In this document: positions 1-14,052 of the stretch, in pieces
Numbering within the stretch: position 1 is the stretch's first letter
How the letters are laid out: each line of letters opens with the position of its first letter
Origin: Aurantiacibacter rhizosphaerae
GTDB lineage: Bacteria > Pseudomonadota > Alphaproteobacteria > Sphingomonadales > Sphingomonadaceae
Length of the DNA: 64,000 bases
Reading direction: 5' to 3'
Assembly (NCBI RefSeq): GCF_009807005.1
Contig: NZ_WUBR01000002.1
Coordinates: forward strand, 930,001-994,000
Translations under genes and position numbers: made by a program
The notes under the pieces: model-generated
What the model saw: the letters and a program-made list of their open reading frames with translations, nothing else
Told to the model about the DNA's origin: nothing
Database searches by the model: none

Positions 1-1
1 C

Positions 2-681
2 ATTCCGGGGCAGGAGGACATGGCCCTTGCCAGCATGGGCATCTATGTTTTCGAAACGGAATTGCTGTTCGATCAGCTTCGCCGCGATGCCGACGATCCC
101 GATTCCAAGCGCGATTTTGGCGGCGACATCATCCCGTGGCTGGTGAAGAACGGCAAGGCGCAGGCGCATCGCTTCACCCATTCCTGCATCCGCGCCGCGG
201 ACGAGATCGAGGAATACTGGCGCGATGTCGGCACGCTGGATGCCTATTTCGATGCCAATCTGGATCTCACCGACACGGTGCCAAAGCTGAACCTCTACGA
301 TCGCGACTGGCCGATCTGGACCGACCAGGTCGTGGCCGCGCCCGCCAAGTTCGTGCATGACGAGGACGGGCGACGCGGCAGCGCGATCAGCTCTCTCATC
401 AGTCAGGATTGCATCGTATCGGGCGCAATGGCGAAGCAGAGCCTGCTGTTCACGGGCGTGAAGATGGGCAGCTATTCCAATGTGGAACGCGGCGTGATCC
501 TGCCCTACTGCAACATCGGCAGGCATGCGCGGCTGACCAATGTCATCCTCGATTCAGGCGTGCGCATCCCGGAAGGGCTCGTTGTGGGTGAGGATCCTGA
601 ACTGGATGCGCGCCGCTTCCGGCGCAGTGAGAAGGGCGTATGCCTGATAACGAAACCGATGATCGAGAAGCTGGAGGGCTG

Positions 682-682
<1 letters not shown>
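2..682 (+). CDS. glgC: Glucose-1-phosphate adenylyltransferase, C-terminal part (5' end outside window)
   Basis: This is the 3' part of the ADP-glucose pyrophosphorylase gene, which makes ADP-glucose from glucose-1-phosphate and ATP for cytoplasmic glycogen synthesis. The reading frame is open from base 2, so the start lies upstream and about 226 residues remain. Family segments visible are ASMGIYVF near the left edge, [12 protein letters not shown] and the left-handed beta-helix C-terminal region ending with a [11 protein letters not shown] stretch, as in Escherichia coli GlgC. The stop codon overlaps the glgA start by one base (TGATG), so the two genes are probably translationally coupled. 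Recognition is firm; allosteric properties cannot be read here. Confidence 0.96.
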
Positions 683-5550
<4,868 letters not shown>

Positions 5551-5551
5551 C

Positions 5552-7423
5552 TTACAGCGCGGCGACGCCTTCCAGCGCTTCGCCCGCGGCCAGCCATGCC
5601 GCTTCTGCCTGCTCCAGCTTGCCGGCAAGCTTCGCTCTCTGGGCCAGCAGGTCATCCATGCGGCTGGTATCCGCCGCCGGTGGCTTGGCGGCGAGATCGG
5701 CAATGTTCCTATCCATCTGCTCTGCCTGCGCGGTCAGCTTGGCGAGAGTTTTTTCCGCCTTTGCGAGTTCGGACCGCATGTATTTCTCTTTCGCGCGATC
5801 GATGGTGGCGGGCGCTGCCTTCGGCTTGGGCGCGGCAGGTTTCTTCGCGGGCTTGGGCTGATTTCGGCCCAGCACGAAGTCGATATAATCCTCCATACTG
5901 CCCGAATATTCGCGCGCCGTGCCGCTATCCACCAGTATCAGCCTGTCAGCCGTCAGCTCCACCATATGGCGATCATGGCTGATCAGGATAACCGCGCCGG
6001 AATAGCCGTTCAGCGCCTGGATCAGCGCCTCGCGCGCGTCCACGTCAAGGTGGTTGGTCGGTTCGTCCAGGATCAACAGGTGCGGCGCATCCCGCGTAAT
6101 CAGCGCCAGCGCCAGCCGCGCGCGCTCCCCGCCCGACAGCCGTTCCACCTGCGTTTCCGCGCGAGAGCCGGAGAAGCCGAAGCGCCCCAATTGCCCCCGC
6201 ACCGCGCCCGCCGGCTTGCCATCCATCGCCCGCGTCATCAGGTTCAGCGGCGTTTCCTCGGCAGAAAGTTCCTCCACCTGATACTGCGTGAAATAGCCCA
6301 CCTTCATTTTGCCGGGCGCGTTCATGTCCCCCTCTTCGGGGGCCAGCTGCGCGGCCAGCAGGCGGGCCAGCGTGGTCTTGCCATTGCCGTTGCGGCCTAG
6401 CAGGGCAATCCGGTCATCCGCGTCGATCCGCATGTTCAGCCGCTGCAGCACCGGCGGCGCATTGCCATAGCCGACGGCGGCACCATCCAGCGTGATCATG
6501 GGAGAGCGCATCTCCGCAGGATCGGGAAAATCGAAGGAGAGTGACGGATCTTCGGAAAGGGCCGCAATGGGCTGCATCCGCGCCAGCATCTTAGCCCGCG
6601 ATTGCGCCTGTTTCGCGGTGGAGGCTCGGGCACTGTTGCGCGCCACGTAATCCTGCAGTTTCGCCCGCTGCGCATCCTGTGCGGCCTTTGCCGCCGCCAG
6701 CTGCGCGGCGCGTTCGGCGCGCTGTTTCTCGAACGAATCGTAACCGCCCGGATACAGCGTCAGCTGCCCGCCCTGCAGGTGCAGGATGTGATCCACCACG
6801 TTGTTCAGCAGATCGCGTTCGTGGCTGATCACCACCAGCGTGGCGGGGTATGACTTGAGGAAGTTCTCCAGCCACAGCGTGGCCTCAAGGTCGAGGTGGT
6901 TGGAAGGCTCGTCCAGCAGCAGGATATCGGGTTCGGAAAACAACAGCGCACCTAGCGCGATGCGCATTTTCCATCCGCCGGAGAACGTATCCACCGGGCG
7001 GGCCTGCATTTCCTCGTCGAAGCCCAGGCCCTTCAGGATCTTTGCCGCGCGGGCAGGCGCACTGTAGGCATCGATGGCCAGCAACCGTTCGTGCACTTCG
7101 CCCAGCCTGTCTGGATCGGTGCAGCTTTCGGATTCCTCCAGCAGCTGCTCCCGCTCCACATCGGCGGCCAGCACAATCTCCTCCGGCGTCATCGTGCCGC
7201 TGGGGGCCTGCTGCGCGATATAGCCGATGCGGGCGCGCGATGGCTTGGAGATTTCACCGTCGTCGGGCTCGATCTCTCCGATCAGCGTTTTCATCAGCGT
7301 GGATTTGCCCGCGCCGTTTCGCCCGATCAGGCCCACGCGCGCGCCAATCGGAACGGTGGCGCTTGCGCGTTCGAGGATGGGCCGGCCGCCAAGCCGGACG
7401 GTGAGGCCGTCAATAGTAAGCAT
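5552..7423 (-). CDS. ABC-F family ATP-binding protein
   Basis: This is a soluble duplicated ABC ATPase without membrane segments, of the ABC-F class (Uup/YheS/EttA group). Members act on ribosomes rather than as transporters. Domain 1 has GRNGAGKST at residues 34-42, the signature FSGGW near 144 and DEPSNHLD near 172. Domain 2 has GRNGNGKTT near 344, LSGGE near 428 and DEPTNHLD near 452. An Ala/Lys-rich linker is followed by a C-terminal coiled coil. The frame is open further upstream, but the family starts at MLTIDGLTVRLGG, so I place the start at 7423 (623 residues). It converges on glgX. The exact subfamily is not resolved. Confidence 0.92.
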   Translation of the reverse strand: MLTIDGLTVRLGGRPILERASATVPIGARVGLIGRNGAGKSTLMKTLIGEIEPDDGEISKPSRARIGYIAQQAPSGTMTPEEIVLAADVEREQLLEESESCTDPDRLGEVHERLLAIDAYSAPARAAKILKGLGFDEEMQARPVDTFSGGWKMRIALGALLFSEPDILLLDEPSNHLDLEATLWLENFLKSYPATLVVISHERDLLNNVVDHILHLQGGQLTLYPGGYDSFEKQRAERAAQLAAAKAAQDAQRAKLQDYVARNSARASTAKQAQSRAKMLARMQPIAALSEDPSLSFDFPDPAEMRSPMITLDGAAVGYGNAPPVLQRLNMRIDADDRIALLGRNGNGKTTLARLLAAQLAPEEGDMNAPGKMKVGYFTQYQVEELSAEETPLNLMTRAMDGKPAGAVRGQLGRFGFSGSRAETQVERLSGGERARLALALITRDAPHLLILDEPTNHLDVDAREALIQALNGYSGAVILISHDRHMVELTADRLILVDSGTAREYSGSMEDYIDFVLGRNQPKPAKKPAAPKPKAAPATIDRAKEKYMRSELAKAEKTLAKLTAQAEQMDRNIADLAAKPPAADTSRMDDLLAQRAKLAGKLEQAEAAWLAAGEALEGVAAL

Positions 7424-7529
7424 GCGCGGCCCCTTAGCAGCGCCTGCCCCACTATCCCAACCGAATCCACGCATCGGGCAAATTGAGATGCAAACTGTGA
7501 CACCGCGCAAGCGGAGCGCCGCCTGCGTC

Positions 7530-8120
7530 CTATCGGATGCGGTAGCCAATCGGCTTGAACTGCCCACCGTTGGAGGCATAGGCGGAACACGCTGTGAGAC
7601 CGATGACGAGGTCCATCTTCGCCCGCAGTGTCAGCATATCGCCAGCCTTCGATATCGGCGGCTCCACCGATAAACGCCCAGTCTGGCCATTCACGGGCAC
7701 ATTCATGAACACGTTGAAGGCGCATGGCAGATCGTCTTCTTCGATCCCAAAAGGTTGCAGGGCCGCGGCAAGATTGCCGAAGCACCCGCGATGAACGGGC
7801 TTGTCGGGATAGAAGTGTCGGAAGGTGGCCTTGCTGCACGGCGTGAGCAGGAAATCATGCGTCCCCACATCATCCGCCACGATTTCCAGCATCGCGTTTG
7901 ATCGGTTGGACCACAAAATGTTGCCGGTGGTGAGGCTGATGGTTTCCTCGTAATCGAATGTCCTGCCGTTTGACAGGGCTTCACGCGTATCGTCGAGGTT
8001 GAAGGCCAGCAGATCCGAAACCTGCGTGCCTTCGATATCGATGATCTGGAGCTGTTGCCCGCTGCGCAGTTCGAACGCGGTTCCACTGCGCGGTTCGATC
8101 ACCGTCATATCATTGTTCAA
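7530..8120 (-). CDS. DUF1989 (urea carboxylase-associated) family protein
   Basis: The 196-residue protein matches the DUF1989 family, members of which sit next to urea amidolyase genes and related nitrogen genes; the reaction is not established to my knowledge. Family features are the IDIEGTQVSDLLAF segment, TPCSKATFRHFY, and FNVFMNVPVN near the middle. The start appears to be TTG at 8120, whose TTGA overlaps the stop of the upstream gntA-like gene, with GAGGA nearby; ATG at 8108 is the alternative. There is no signal peptide. Coupling to the heme N-oxygenase-like gene suggests that both act on one nitrogen compound. Confidence 0.82.
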   Translation of the reverse strand: MNNDMTVIEPRSGTAFELRSGQQLQIIDIEGTQVSDLLAFNLDDTREALSNGRTFDYEETISLTTGNILWSNRSNAMLEIVADDVGTHDFLLTPCSKATFRHFYPDKPVHRGCFGNLAAALQPFGIEEDDLPCAFNVFMNVPVNGQTGRLSVEPPISKAGDMLTLRAKMDLVIGLTACSAYASNGGQFKPIGYRIR

Positions 8121-8791
8121 GACCTGCGATCCTCGAAAGGCGGCGTCCAGCCATCGTCAACCGCGCGGCCGCTGTACTGGCGGGCCTCGCTGGTGTCGCC
8201 ATGGCGGGACAGCATGGGGTTGAGATCGCCTGCCAGCTTGCGATCGCGATCCAGAATGGTTTCCCGCATGCGTTCATACCGCCCCTGCTCTCGCAAACGC
8301 TCAAACTGGTCATGCAGATTGAAGACCAGCGCCGGGCGGGAGAAGCGCCGGGCCGGGCGCGAGGCATTGGGATGCATGCCCACCACGAAAAATGCCTCTC
8401 CGCCAAAGCTCAAACTGAAATGCGGACTGCCGGGATCGGCGCTGACGCGCGTGTCATATGTCTGGCCACGCCAGTGATCCTTGTCGGCCAGCGATTGCAG
8501 CCTTTCCCAAAGGCTTTTTTCAAATTCGCTTTCGGAAAGATCGGTGGGCCCTTCGAACACCACCACCAGGCTTCTGAGGCCGCCGGGTGCCTTCTTGTAG
8601 GCAAAGGCCCATTCCAGCAGCGCGGTATGAATGGCAACATCGTTCCAGGCGCTGGTGAGATCGCGCGCATGGACGATATGCATATTGCCCGTCGCCAGCG
8701 CGGATTTCGCGCCCACACAGGGAAAGCCCTGCTCCCTGACATAATCGGAGAACAGCTGACCGGCTTCAGTATTGCTATCAACCAGATCCAC
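8117..8791 (-). CDS. YqcI/YcgG (GntA-like) family protein, candidate heme-dependent N-oxygenase
   Basis: The protein carries the hallmarks of the YqcI/YcgG family: FPCVGAKSAL near the N-terminus, GMHPNASRPARRF near residue 140 and NPMLSRHGDTSEARQYSGR near the C-terminus. Characterised members (GntA in guanitoxin synthesis, DcsA in D-cycloserine synthesis) are heme-dependent N-hydroxylases of guanidino substrates, so that activity is an inference here. I choose GTG at 8791 (224 residues) because GGGGG lies about eight bases upstream and the conserved region begins soon after. An upstream TTG at 8881 has no visible ribosome site. It is coupled to the DUF1989 gene. Confidence 0.8.
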   Translation of the reverse strand: MDLVDSNTEAGQLFSDYVREQGFPCVGAKSALATGNMHIVHARDLTSAWNDVAIHTALLEWAFAYKKAPGGLRSLVVVFEGPTDLSESEFEKSLWERLQSLADKDHWRGQTYDTRVSADPGSPHFSLSFGGEAFFVVGMHPNASRPARRFSRPALVFNLHDQFERLREQGRYERMRETILDRDRKLAGDLNPMLSRHGDTSEARQYSGRAVDDGWTPPFEDRRS

Positions 8792-8915
8792 GGCAAACCC
8801 CCAAAACACGTGCGATCCAAGCGAACCAGCACACTGAAGGTTCCGTATCTGCGCTATGTTAGTGGGCGCGCCTTCACGCAATTATCCGCAGGCGCCGACC
8901 TGCCGGTGTGAAGTG

Positions 8916-8947
8916 CCTATCGGTTGAAGAGCCTATCGGTTGAAGAG
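8916..8947. repeat. Tandem duplication, two perfect 16-bp units
   Basis: The unit CCTATCGGTTGAAGAG occurs at 8916-8931 and again at 8932-8947. The second copy contains the stop codon and last four sense codons (the final LFNR) of the 48-residue gene on the minus strand. The first copy would repeat that end just beyond the stop. It looks like a recent slippage duplication with no effect on the protein. Confidence 0.9.
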
Positions 8948-9079
8948 TCGGGAGAAGAAGCCCTTCTGCTCCATCGGCTGGATCGGACCGAACCGCGCGA
9001 GGCGCGTGCTGGGATCACGATATGGTCTTGGCTCTGCCCAGCTGTCTGCGCGCGAAGAACGAAAGGTATATTTGCTCAT
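8933..9079 (-). CDS. Small hypothetical protein, 48 residues
   Basis: Reading the minus strand from ATG 9079 gives 48 residues and a TAG stop. The start is preceded by GGGGG at a spacing of six bases. The product begins MSKYTFRSSRADSWAEPRPY and continues with RDPSTRLARFG, a PIQPMEQKG segment and an FFSRLFNR end. It is basic and proline-rich, with no signal peptide or membrane segment. I believe similar short proteins with an RDPS...RPM...LSRLF pattern occur in other sphingomonads, but this is from memory. Function is unknown. The gntA-like gene starts 141 bases downstream on the same strand. Confidence 0.6.
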   Translation of the reverse strand: MSKYTFRSSRADSWAEPRPYRDPSTRLARFGPIQPMEQKGFFSRLFNR

Positions 9080-9353
9080 CGAATGCCCCCAAACGAATCA
9101 TGCCAGTAACTAGAAACGTTTTTATAGCTGAAAACGCGTGGTCATTGATTGGCTAGTTTTGCACAGATTTATCCGCTGCATGCAGATGAATTGCCAAATG
9201 ATACTTATTGCAGGCAAGCTGTTGCAAAGTAACAGGATTGAAGCGCGTTAACCATGGCGCCCCTCCGCCCGGTCCATCGGAGGGCGGCTCGTCGAACAGA
9301 TTTTTCAACGTTTGATCGGGAAAAACGCATCCACACGTTCCGGCTGCAAAACG

Positions 9354-10337
9354 CTAGAACCGCTCAAGATCATCCGCGATAACCACCGGGCCGGTGTAGT
9401 GCTGCGCAATCGCGCCGACATAGCCCAGCAGGTTTGCCCCGTCGGCATCCGGTCCGGAAAGGTGCGTCACCACCACCGCGCCAACTTCGGCATCGCTGGC
9501 CAGTTCGCCCACGTCGCCCGGCGTCAGGTGATGTTCGCGCAAATGCGTCTCCAGATTGGCAAAGGCCTGCGCGGGCACATTGGGCGACAATCGCCTGATA
9601 TCGGCAATGGTGCGATCCACGTCGATCATCTCCACCACCAGCAGATCCGCCCCGCGCGCCAGATCGGTTACGGCGGCGCTGGGGCCGGTGTCTCCGCTGT
9701 AGACGATATCACGGTCAGGCAGATCGAACCGGAAAGAGAGCGATTCATAATTGGCATCATCCGCGCTGCCGGGGGCGAAGCTGTAGTGCGAATTCTTGCG
9801 CGCCGTTACGCGGGCATCGCCAATGGACAGCGCGGCGTTGTCCCGCAGTTCGACGACCTTGATCCCCGTTTCGGGCGGCCTGACGGGTGCGCCGGGCACG
9901 CCATATCCAGATTGCGTTGTGGGCAGCATGGCCGCCAGCAATCCATCCACCATTGCGCGCGTTCCCGGCGGGCCATAGATGGTCAGATCGCTGCTGACAT
10001 CGGTCTGCCAACGCAGGCCCAGCAGCCCAACCAGCCCGGCGGTGTGATCGAAATGCAAATGGCTGATGAAAACCGCGTCAATCGCGCCCAGCGGCACGCC
10101 CGCCTTTGCCAGCTGCTGCGCCGTGCCATCCCCGATATCGACCAGCCATGTGCCATCCTGCGCAATCAGGACATTGGCCGGTTGGGATCGATTGGCATCG
10201 GACAGCGGGCCGCCCTTTGTGCCAAGCGTGATCCACTGGCTGGCGGCGGCAGTATCATCCTGCGCCATGGCAGGAGACGCGAGCGCGATGGACAACGCCG
10301 CCACGGCACCTGCAACAGATTTGCCCAAACCTCGCAT
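9354..10337 (-). CDS. Secreted MBL-fold metallo-hydrolase
   Basis: The 327-residue protein starts with a signal peptide (charged MRGLGKS, hydrophobic core, AMA-QD cleavage site), so it should act in the periplasm. The zinc-binding HLHFDH motif is near residue 96, and further metal-ligand segments (SGDTG, VVTHLSG) follow in the usual RNase Z/metallo-beta-lactamase order. I choose ATG 10337 because GGGAGAG precedes it and the signal peptide begins there; the upstream in-frame ATGs lack both. It is the last gene of the operon 15028 to 9354, 28 bases behind the MFS gene. The substrate is unknown; a periplasmic lactone or ester of the catabolic substrate is one possibility. Confidence 0.85.
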   Translation of the reverse strand: MRGLGKSVAGAVAALSIALASPAMAQDDTAAASQWITLGTKGGPLSDANRSQPANVLIAQDGTWLVDIGDGTAQQLAKAGVPLGAIDAVFISHLHFDHTAGLVGLLGLRWQTDVSSDLTIYGPPGTRAMVDGLLAAMLPTTQSGYGVPGAPVRPPETGIKVVELRDNAALSIGDARVTARKNSHYSFAPGSADDANYESLSFRFDLPDRDIVYSGDTGPSAAVTDLARGADLLVVEMIDVDRTIADIRRLSPNVPAQAFANLETHLREHHLTPGDVGELASDAEVGAVVVTHLSGPDADGANLLGYVGAIAQHYTGPVVIADDLERF

Positions 10338-10365
10338 CGCAATCTCTCCCATCAAGCGCGCAATC

Positions 10366-11664
10366 CTATGCCTCGTATGTCGCCTCGCGTGCAGCTTCAC
10401 CGCCAACAGACCGTCGATAGGCCAGGATCAGGAACAGCGCGGCCAGGAGCGGGGTGGCCAACATGGAGGATATCGCCATGCGCAGCCCATCCTGTCCGAA
10501 TTGCGGCGTGAAATAATCGCTCAGCGCGCCGACAACGAAGGGGCCGAGCGCGCCGCCGATCAGGCCCGATGCGGCAAGCAGGATGGTGGAAACAATGCCA
10601 CGGTCCCGCGAGGAAACGCTGTTAATCGCGAAATTGATAACCGGGGGCACAGCCGCGCTGAGCAGGAAGTTCATAATGCCTGCACTGGCCATGGCTGCCG
10701 CCAGCGAAGGCAGGAACACGAACCCCGCCATGAAAGGCAGCGACAATGGTACGCAGATCATGGCAATCTTCAGCATGTCACTGGGCCTGCCCCTGCGCGC
10801 CATCAGGCGATCGGCGAAGAAGCCGGATGCCAATGTGCCGGTAATCCCACCAAGCCCCACCGCAGGGCCGATCACCAGCCCCACCTGCGCCAGCGGCACG
10901 TCATGGGATCGCAGCAGGAAGGCAGGGCCCCAGGCAGCCAGCACGAATGTCATCATCATGCCCATGCCAAAGCCGCATAGCAGGAAGGGAAAGCCATCCA
11001 GCCGCAGCACGCGCGCGCATCCGGCCCACAGGTCCGCCCAATATGTGGTTGGCGGTGCAAGCGCGGCATCATCGCCGGTCCGCTCCGGCTCTCGCACGCT
11101 GAACAGCAGCAAGAAGGTGACGGACAATCCGGCAAGGCCGCACACCACGAACATGTCCCGCCACCCCAGCGCAGCGGCCAAAACGCCGCCGATGATTGTA
11201 CCGCCCACGATGCCGACAAAGCTGCTGGCCTGGAAAATTCCCACGGCACGGCCACGGGTTTCCTTGTTGAACAGATCGGGGATCAGCGACATCGCGGCAG
11301 GAAACGCCGTCGCCTCGCCAATGCCCACGGCGATGCGGGCCAGGGAAAGCGTGGCGAAATCCGTTGCAAGACCCGTGGCGGCTGTCGCCAGGGACCATCC
11401 CGCAACGCCGATGGCCAGGATCCGCACGCGATTGCCCCGGTCCACGAAGCGGGCGATGAACAATCCGCCCACGAGGTTGAACAGCACGAACAGGAAGCCG
11501 CTGGCGAGCGACATCTGCGTATCGGAAATCGCCAGGTCGCGGCCAATGGGATCGACCACCGTGCCGAACAGGATACGGTCACCCTGGTTGAAGATATTGG
11601 CGAGGAACAGCACGCCCAGCGCCCACCAGGAGCTGGCGCGATTGCTTTGCGGCGATTCCGTCAC
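10366..11664 (-). CDS. MFS transporter, probable aromatic acid or metabolite permease
   Basis: The 432-residue inner-membrane protein has about 12 hydrophobic segments and major facilitator features. These include DRILFGTVVDPIGRDL in the first helix region and the loop ARFVDRGNRVR after helix 2, with GIGEATAFPAAMSLI in helix 4. The pattern resembles the spinster/hexuronate-type MFS carriers common in sphingomonad aromatic clusters. The start is GTG 11664 with a weak ribosome site, so a few residues are uncertain. It follows the amidohydrolase gene by 43 bases in the same operon, which suggests uptake or export of the pathway substrate. Confidence 0.88.
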   Translation of the reverse strand: MTESPQSNRASSWWALGVLFLANIFNQGDRILFGTVVDPIGRDLAISDTQMSLASGFLFVLFNLVGGLFIARFVDRGNRVRILAIGVAGWSLATAATGLATDFATLSLARIAVGIGEATAFPAAMSLIPDLFNKETRGRAVGIFQASSFVGIVGGTIIGGVLAAALGWRDMFVVCGLAGLSVTFLLLFSVREPERTGDDAALAPPTTYWADLWAGCARVLRLDGFPFLLCGFGMGMMMTFVLAAWGPAFLLRSHDVPLAQVGLVIGPAVGLGGITGTLASGFFADRLMARRGRPSDMLKIAMICVPLSLPFMAGFVFLPSLAAAMASAGIMNFLLSAAVPPVINFAINSVSSRDRGIVSTILLAASGLIGGALGPFVVGALSDYFTPQFGQDGLRMAISSMLATPLLAALFLILAYRRSVGGEAAREATYEA

Positions 11665-11707
11665 CAGCGCACACCAGCGAAAGTGGAATGTTTGGCCATG
11701 CCCGCCA

Positions 11708-12760
11708 TCAGCTTACCTTCAGGCCCAGCAGGGATGCCGCGTTAAGCCCAAGGATCTTGGCGCGCACATCTTCATCCAGCGCATCGTGAAAGCCCACCGG
11801 ATCGGGCTCTGCCATGTCGAAAGGATAGTCGGAGCCGAGGCACAATCGGTCCGCGCCGTGCGTGCGCACCAGGCTTTCCAGCTGGTCCTTGTCGAACACC
11901 AGCGTATCGAACCACAGCTTTCGCAAGTAGCTGGAGGGTTCATGCTGGCAGTGTTCCGAACAATCGGCACGCGCGCGCCAGCCATGGTCCATCCGGCCCC
12001 AGTATCCGGGGATATAGCCGCCGCCATGGGCAACGCAGATGCGCAGGCCCGGATAGGCATCCAGCACGCCGCCAAAGATCAGGTGCCCCACTGCCAGCGT
12101 GGATTCCAGCGGATTGCCGATCAGATTGTTGAAGTAATATTCGCTCATCCGCTGGGCATGGGTGAAGCCAAGCGGGTGCAGGAACACCAGCACGCCCAGT
12201 TCCTCTGCCGCGGCCCAGAAGGGGCGAAACTCCGGCGCGTGAAGATCCACACCGTTCACGTTGGAGCTGATCTCCACCCCGCGCAGATCAAGATCCTTCA
12301 CGCAGCGATGCAATTCCTCCACCGCCAGGCGCGGGTCCTGCAGGGGCACGGTGCCCATGCCCACGAAACGATCGGGATGCTGGGCCACGGCCTCTGCCAT
12401 CCCGTCATTCACGGCGCGCGCGGCGGCGCGACCAGTATCGGCATCGGTGAAATAGAAATACTGGCCGGGACTGGGCGACAGCGCCTGAACATCGATGCCC
12501 AACCTGTCCATATCGGCCAGCCGCGTATCGATGGTGTTCAGCGTGCGGCCCATCGCGGCAAATTGCGCGCGGTTGACCTCGGATGTCTTCGGGCTGGTGA
12601 AATCGTTGATGCCGGGCGGCGGGCCGGGATATTTGGCCTGCACCAGCGCATCGGCAGCGGGAATGCCAAGGTGGCAATGGATGTCCACCACCAGGTGCTT
12701 GCCCCGCGCGCTTACGGGGATCGGCTCTTGCTGGCCACAGGTAAAGATCTCGCCGGTCAT
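11708..12760 (-). CDS. Amidohydrolase family protein (ACMSD-like decarboxylase)
   Basis: The 350-residue TIM-barrel protein has the metal motif HCH at residues 28-30, a HPLGF segment near 196, AHGGGY near 243 and the catalytic-Asp motif GSDYPFD near 310. This order is typical of the amidohydrolase-2/ACMSD group, including aminocarboxymuconate-semialdehyde and gamma-resorcylate decarboxylases. A non-oxidative decarboxylation or C-C hydrolysis of an aromatic intermediate is therefore likely. The ATG at 12760 overlaps the TGA of the upstream FAH-type gene (ATGA), which fixes the start over an in-frame ATG at 12796. Confidence 0.87.
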   Translation of the reverse strand: MTGEIFTCGQQEPIPVSARGKHLVVDIHCHLGIPAADALVQAKYPGPPPGINDFTSPKTSEVNRAQFAAMGRTLNTIDTRLADMDRLGIDVQALSPSPGQYFYFTDADTGRAAARAVNDGMAEAVAQHPDRFVGMGTVPLQDPRLAVEELHRCVKDLDLRGVEISSNVNGVDLHAPEFRPFWAAAEELGVLVFLHPLGFTHAQRMSEYYFNNLIGNPLESTLAVGHLIFGGVLDAYPGLRICVAHGGGYIPGYWGRMDHGWRARADCSEHCQHEPSSYLRKLWFDTLVFDKDQLESLVRTHGADRLCLGSDYPFDMAEPDPVGFHDALDEDVRAKILGLNAASLLGLKVS

Positions 12761-14052
12761 GTATTTGGTCTCGCTGCCATGATTGTGCCGCTGCATTCGC
12801 CAAAGCCGATGGGCACGTAGCCTTCTGCCATCGCGCGTCCGCGGATCGCCAGTGTGTCGCCATCTTCCAGCATCACCCGCGTGGTGCCATCGGCCAGTTC
12901 CAGCGGTTTCTTGCCCAGTTCGGTTATCTCGACAAGGCAGGCGCGCGCCTCGTCAGCGGCGCCCGATACGGTGCCCGTGGCGATCAGATCCGCCGTTTCC
13001 AGCGGAGCGCCACCGCTGGCCTGGTGGACCACCATCTGTGCCAGCGTCCAGAACAGTTCGGCCACATTGGTGCGCACGATGCGCTGCGGGCCGGAACCGG
13101 TGTCGATTTCGGCGGAGAGTTCGATGTTCAGACCACCCGCCTCGCGATCGAATGGATCATTGAGATAGGCCGGCACCTCCGGCTCTTCATCACTGCGCCC
13201 GCGCCCGGCAATGCGGAACGGGGCCAGCGCCTCCATCGTGACAATCCATGGAGAGATCGTGGTGAGGAAGCTTTTGCCCAGATGCGGGCCGAGGATCATC
13301 TCGTAAAACTGGATAGCCCTGGCAGACCAGTCGTTCACCAAGCAGCAGCCGAACAGCAATTCATCCGCGCGGGCCATGCTTATGCTTTCACCAAGGGCAT
13401 TGCCGGGACCGCGCAGCCATGCGCCGAACTCCACCTCGAAATCCAGCATTGGTTCGGGAGAGAAGGTCATCTGGCTTTCACCAAAGGGCACAACCTGCCC
13501 CATCGGCCTGATTACCGGCGTTCCGCTGACAGCGATGGAGCTGGCCCGCCCGTTATAGGCCACGGGCAAGGTCGCCCATGCGGGCTGCGGCGCCCGTCCG
13601 CCGAATTGCGCCATGCGCAGGATATGGTCTGCACTGGTGCAGAAATCCGTGAATGCGGCGGGCTTTGCCGGAAGCTTCATCGTTACAGATGCAGCTGGGA
13701 TCAGCGCCGTCTGTGCCGCATCCCGCTGAGAGGAACCCTCGGCGTAAAGGTCTGACAGGGCCGCCCGCAGCGCGGATAGATCGGCGGTGGGGACTTCGAA
13801 CAGGTCTGCAAGGCTGGGCCTGCTGGCAATGGCGGCCACCTGCGCCGCCGTACCGCTCAGCGCGTTCGCTTCCACCAATGCGGCCAGGTCAATGACTTGA
13901 TCGCCCAGTGCAACGCCGCCGCGGCTTCCCTTCCCATCATCGAACACCCCGAACGGCAGGTTCTGGATGGGAAAATCCGTGGCTTCATCATTCGCAGATG
14001 GCAGGAAACTGCGGCGCTGTGGATCGTGCGTGGCGTTCAGTTCAATGGGCAT
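12757..14052 (-). CDS. Fumarylacetoacetase-like hydrolase
   Basis: This is a full-length fumarylacetoacetase-type protein (about 431 residues), longer than the usual FAH-domain isomerases. N-terminal SANDEATDFPIQNLPFGVF and the central GRASSIAVSGTPVIRPMGQ are almost textbook FAH; the ring-cleavage product would be split into fumarate and a keto acid. The DFCTSADH segment holds the active-site Asp/His region. I see no homogentisate dioxygenase gene nearby, so the natural substrate may differ. The start is uncertain: ATG 14052 overlaps the preceding gene by 11 bases, and ATG 14079 is possible. It is coupled to the amidohydrolase gene downstream. Confidence 0.88.
   Translation of the reverse strand: MPIELNATHDPQRRSFLPSANDEATDFPIQNLPFGVFDDGKGSRGGVALGDQVIDLAALVEANALSGTAAQVAAIASRPSLADLFEVPTADLSALRAALSDLYAEGSSQRDAAQTALIPAASVTMKLPAKPAAFTDFCTSADHILRMAQFGGRAPQPAWATLPVAYNGRASSIAVSGTPVIRPMGQVVPFGESQMTFSPEPMLDFEVEFGAWLRGPGNALGESISMARADELLFGCCLVNDWSARAIQFYEMILGPHLGKSFLTTISPWIVTMEALAPFRIAGRGRSDEEPEVPAYLNDPFDREAGGLNIELSAEIDTGSGPQRIVRTNVAELFWTLAQMVVHQASGGAPLETADLIATGTVSGAADEARACLVEITELGKKPLELADGTTRVMLEDGDTLAIRGRAMAEGYVPIGFGECSGTIMAARPNT

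Noticed and set aside
9261..9284. Hairpin CCCTCCG-N10-CGGAGGG after the secreted MBL gene
   Set aside because: The stem is short and lacks a T tract on the minus strand, so I do not call it a terminator.
10583..12820. 745-codon plus-strand frame across the MFS and amidohydrolase genes
   Set aside because: The product is low-complexity (Arg/Ser/Pro-rich) and antisense to two well-recognised genes, so it is an artefact of high GC.
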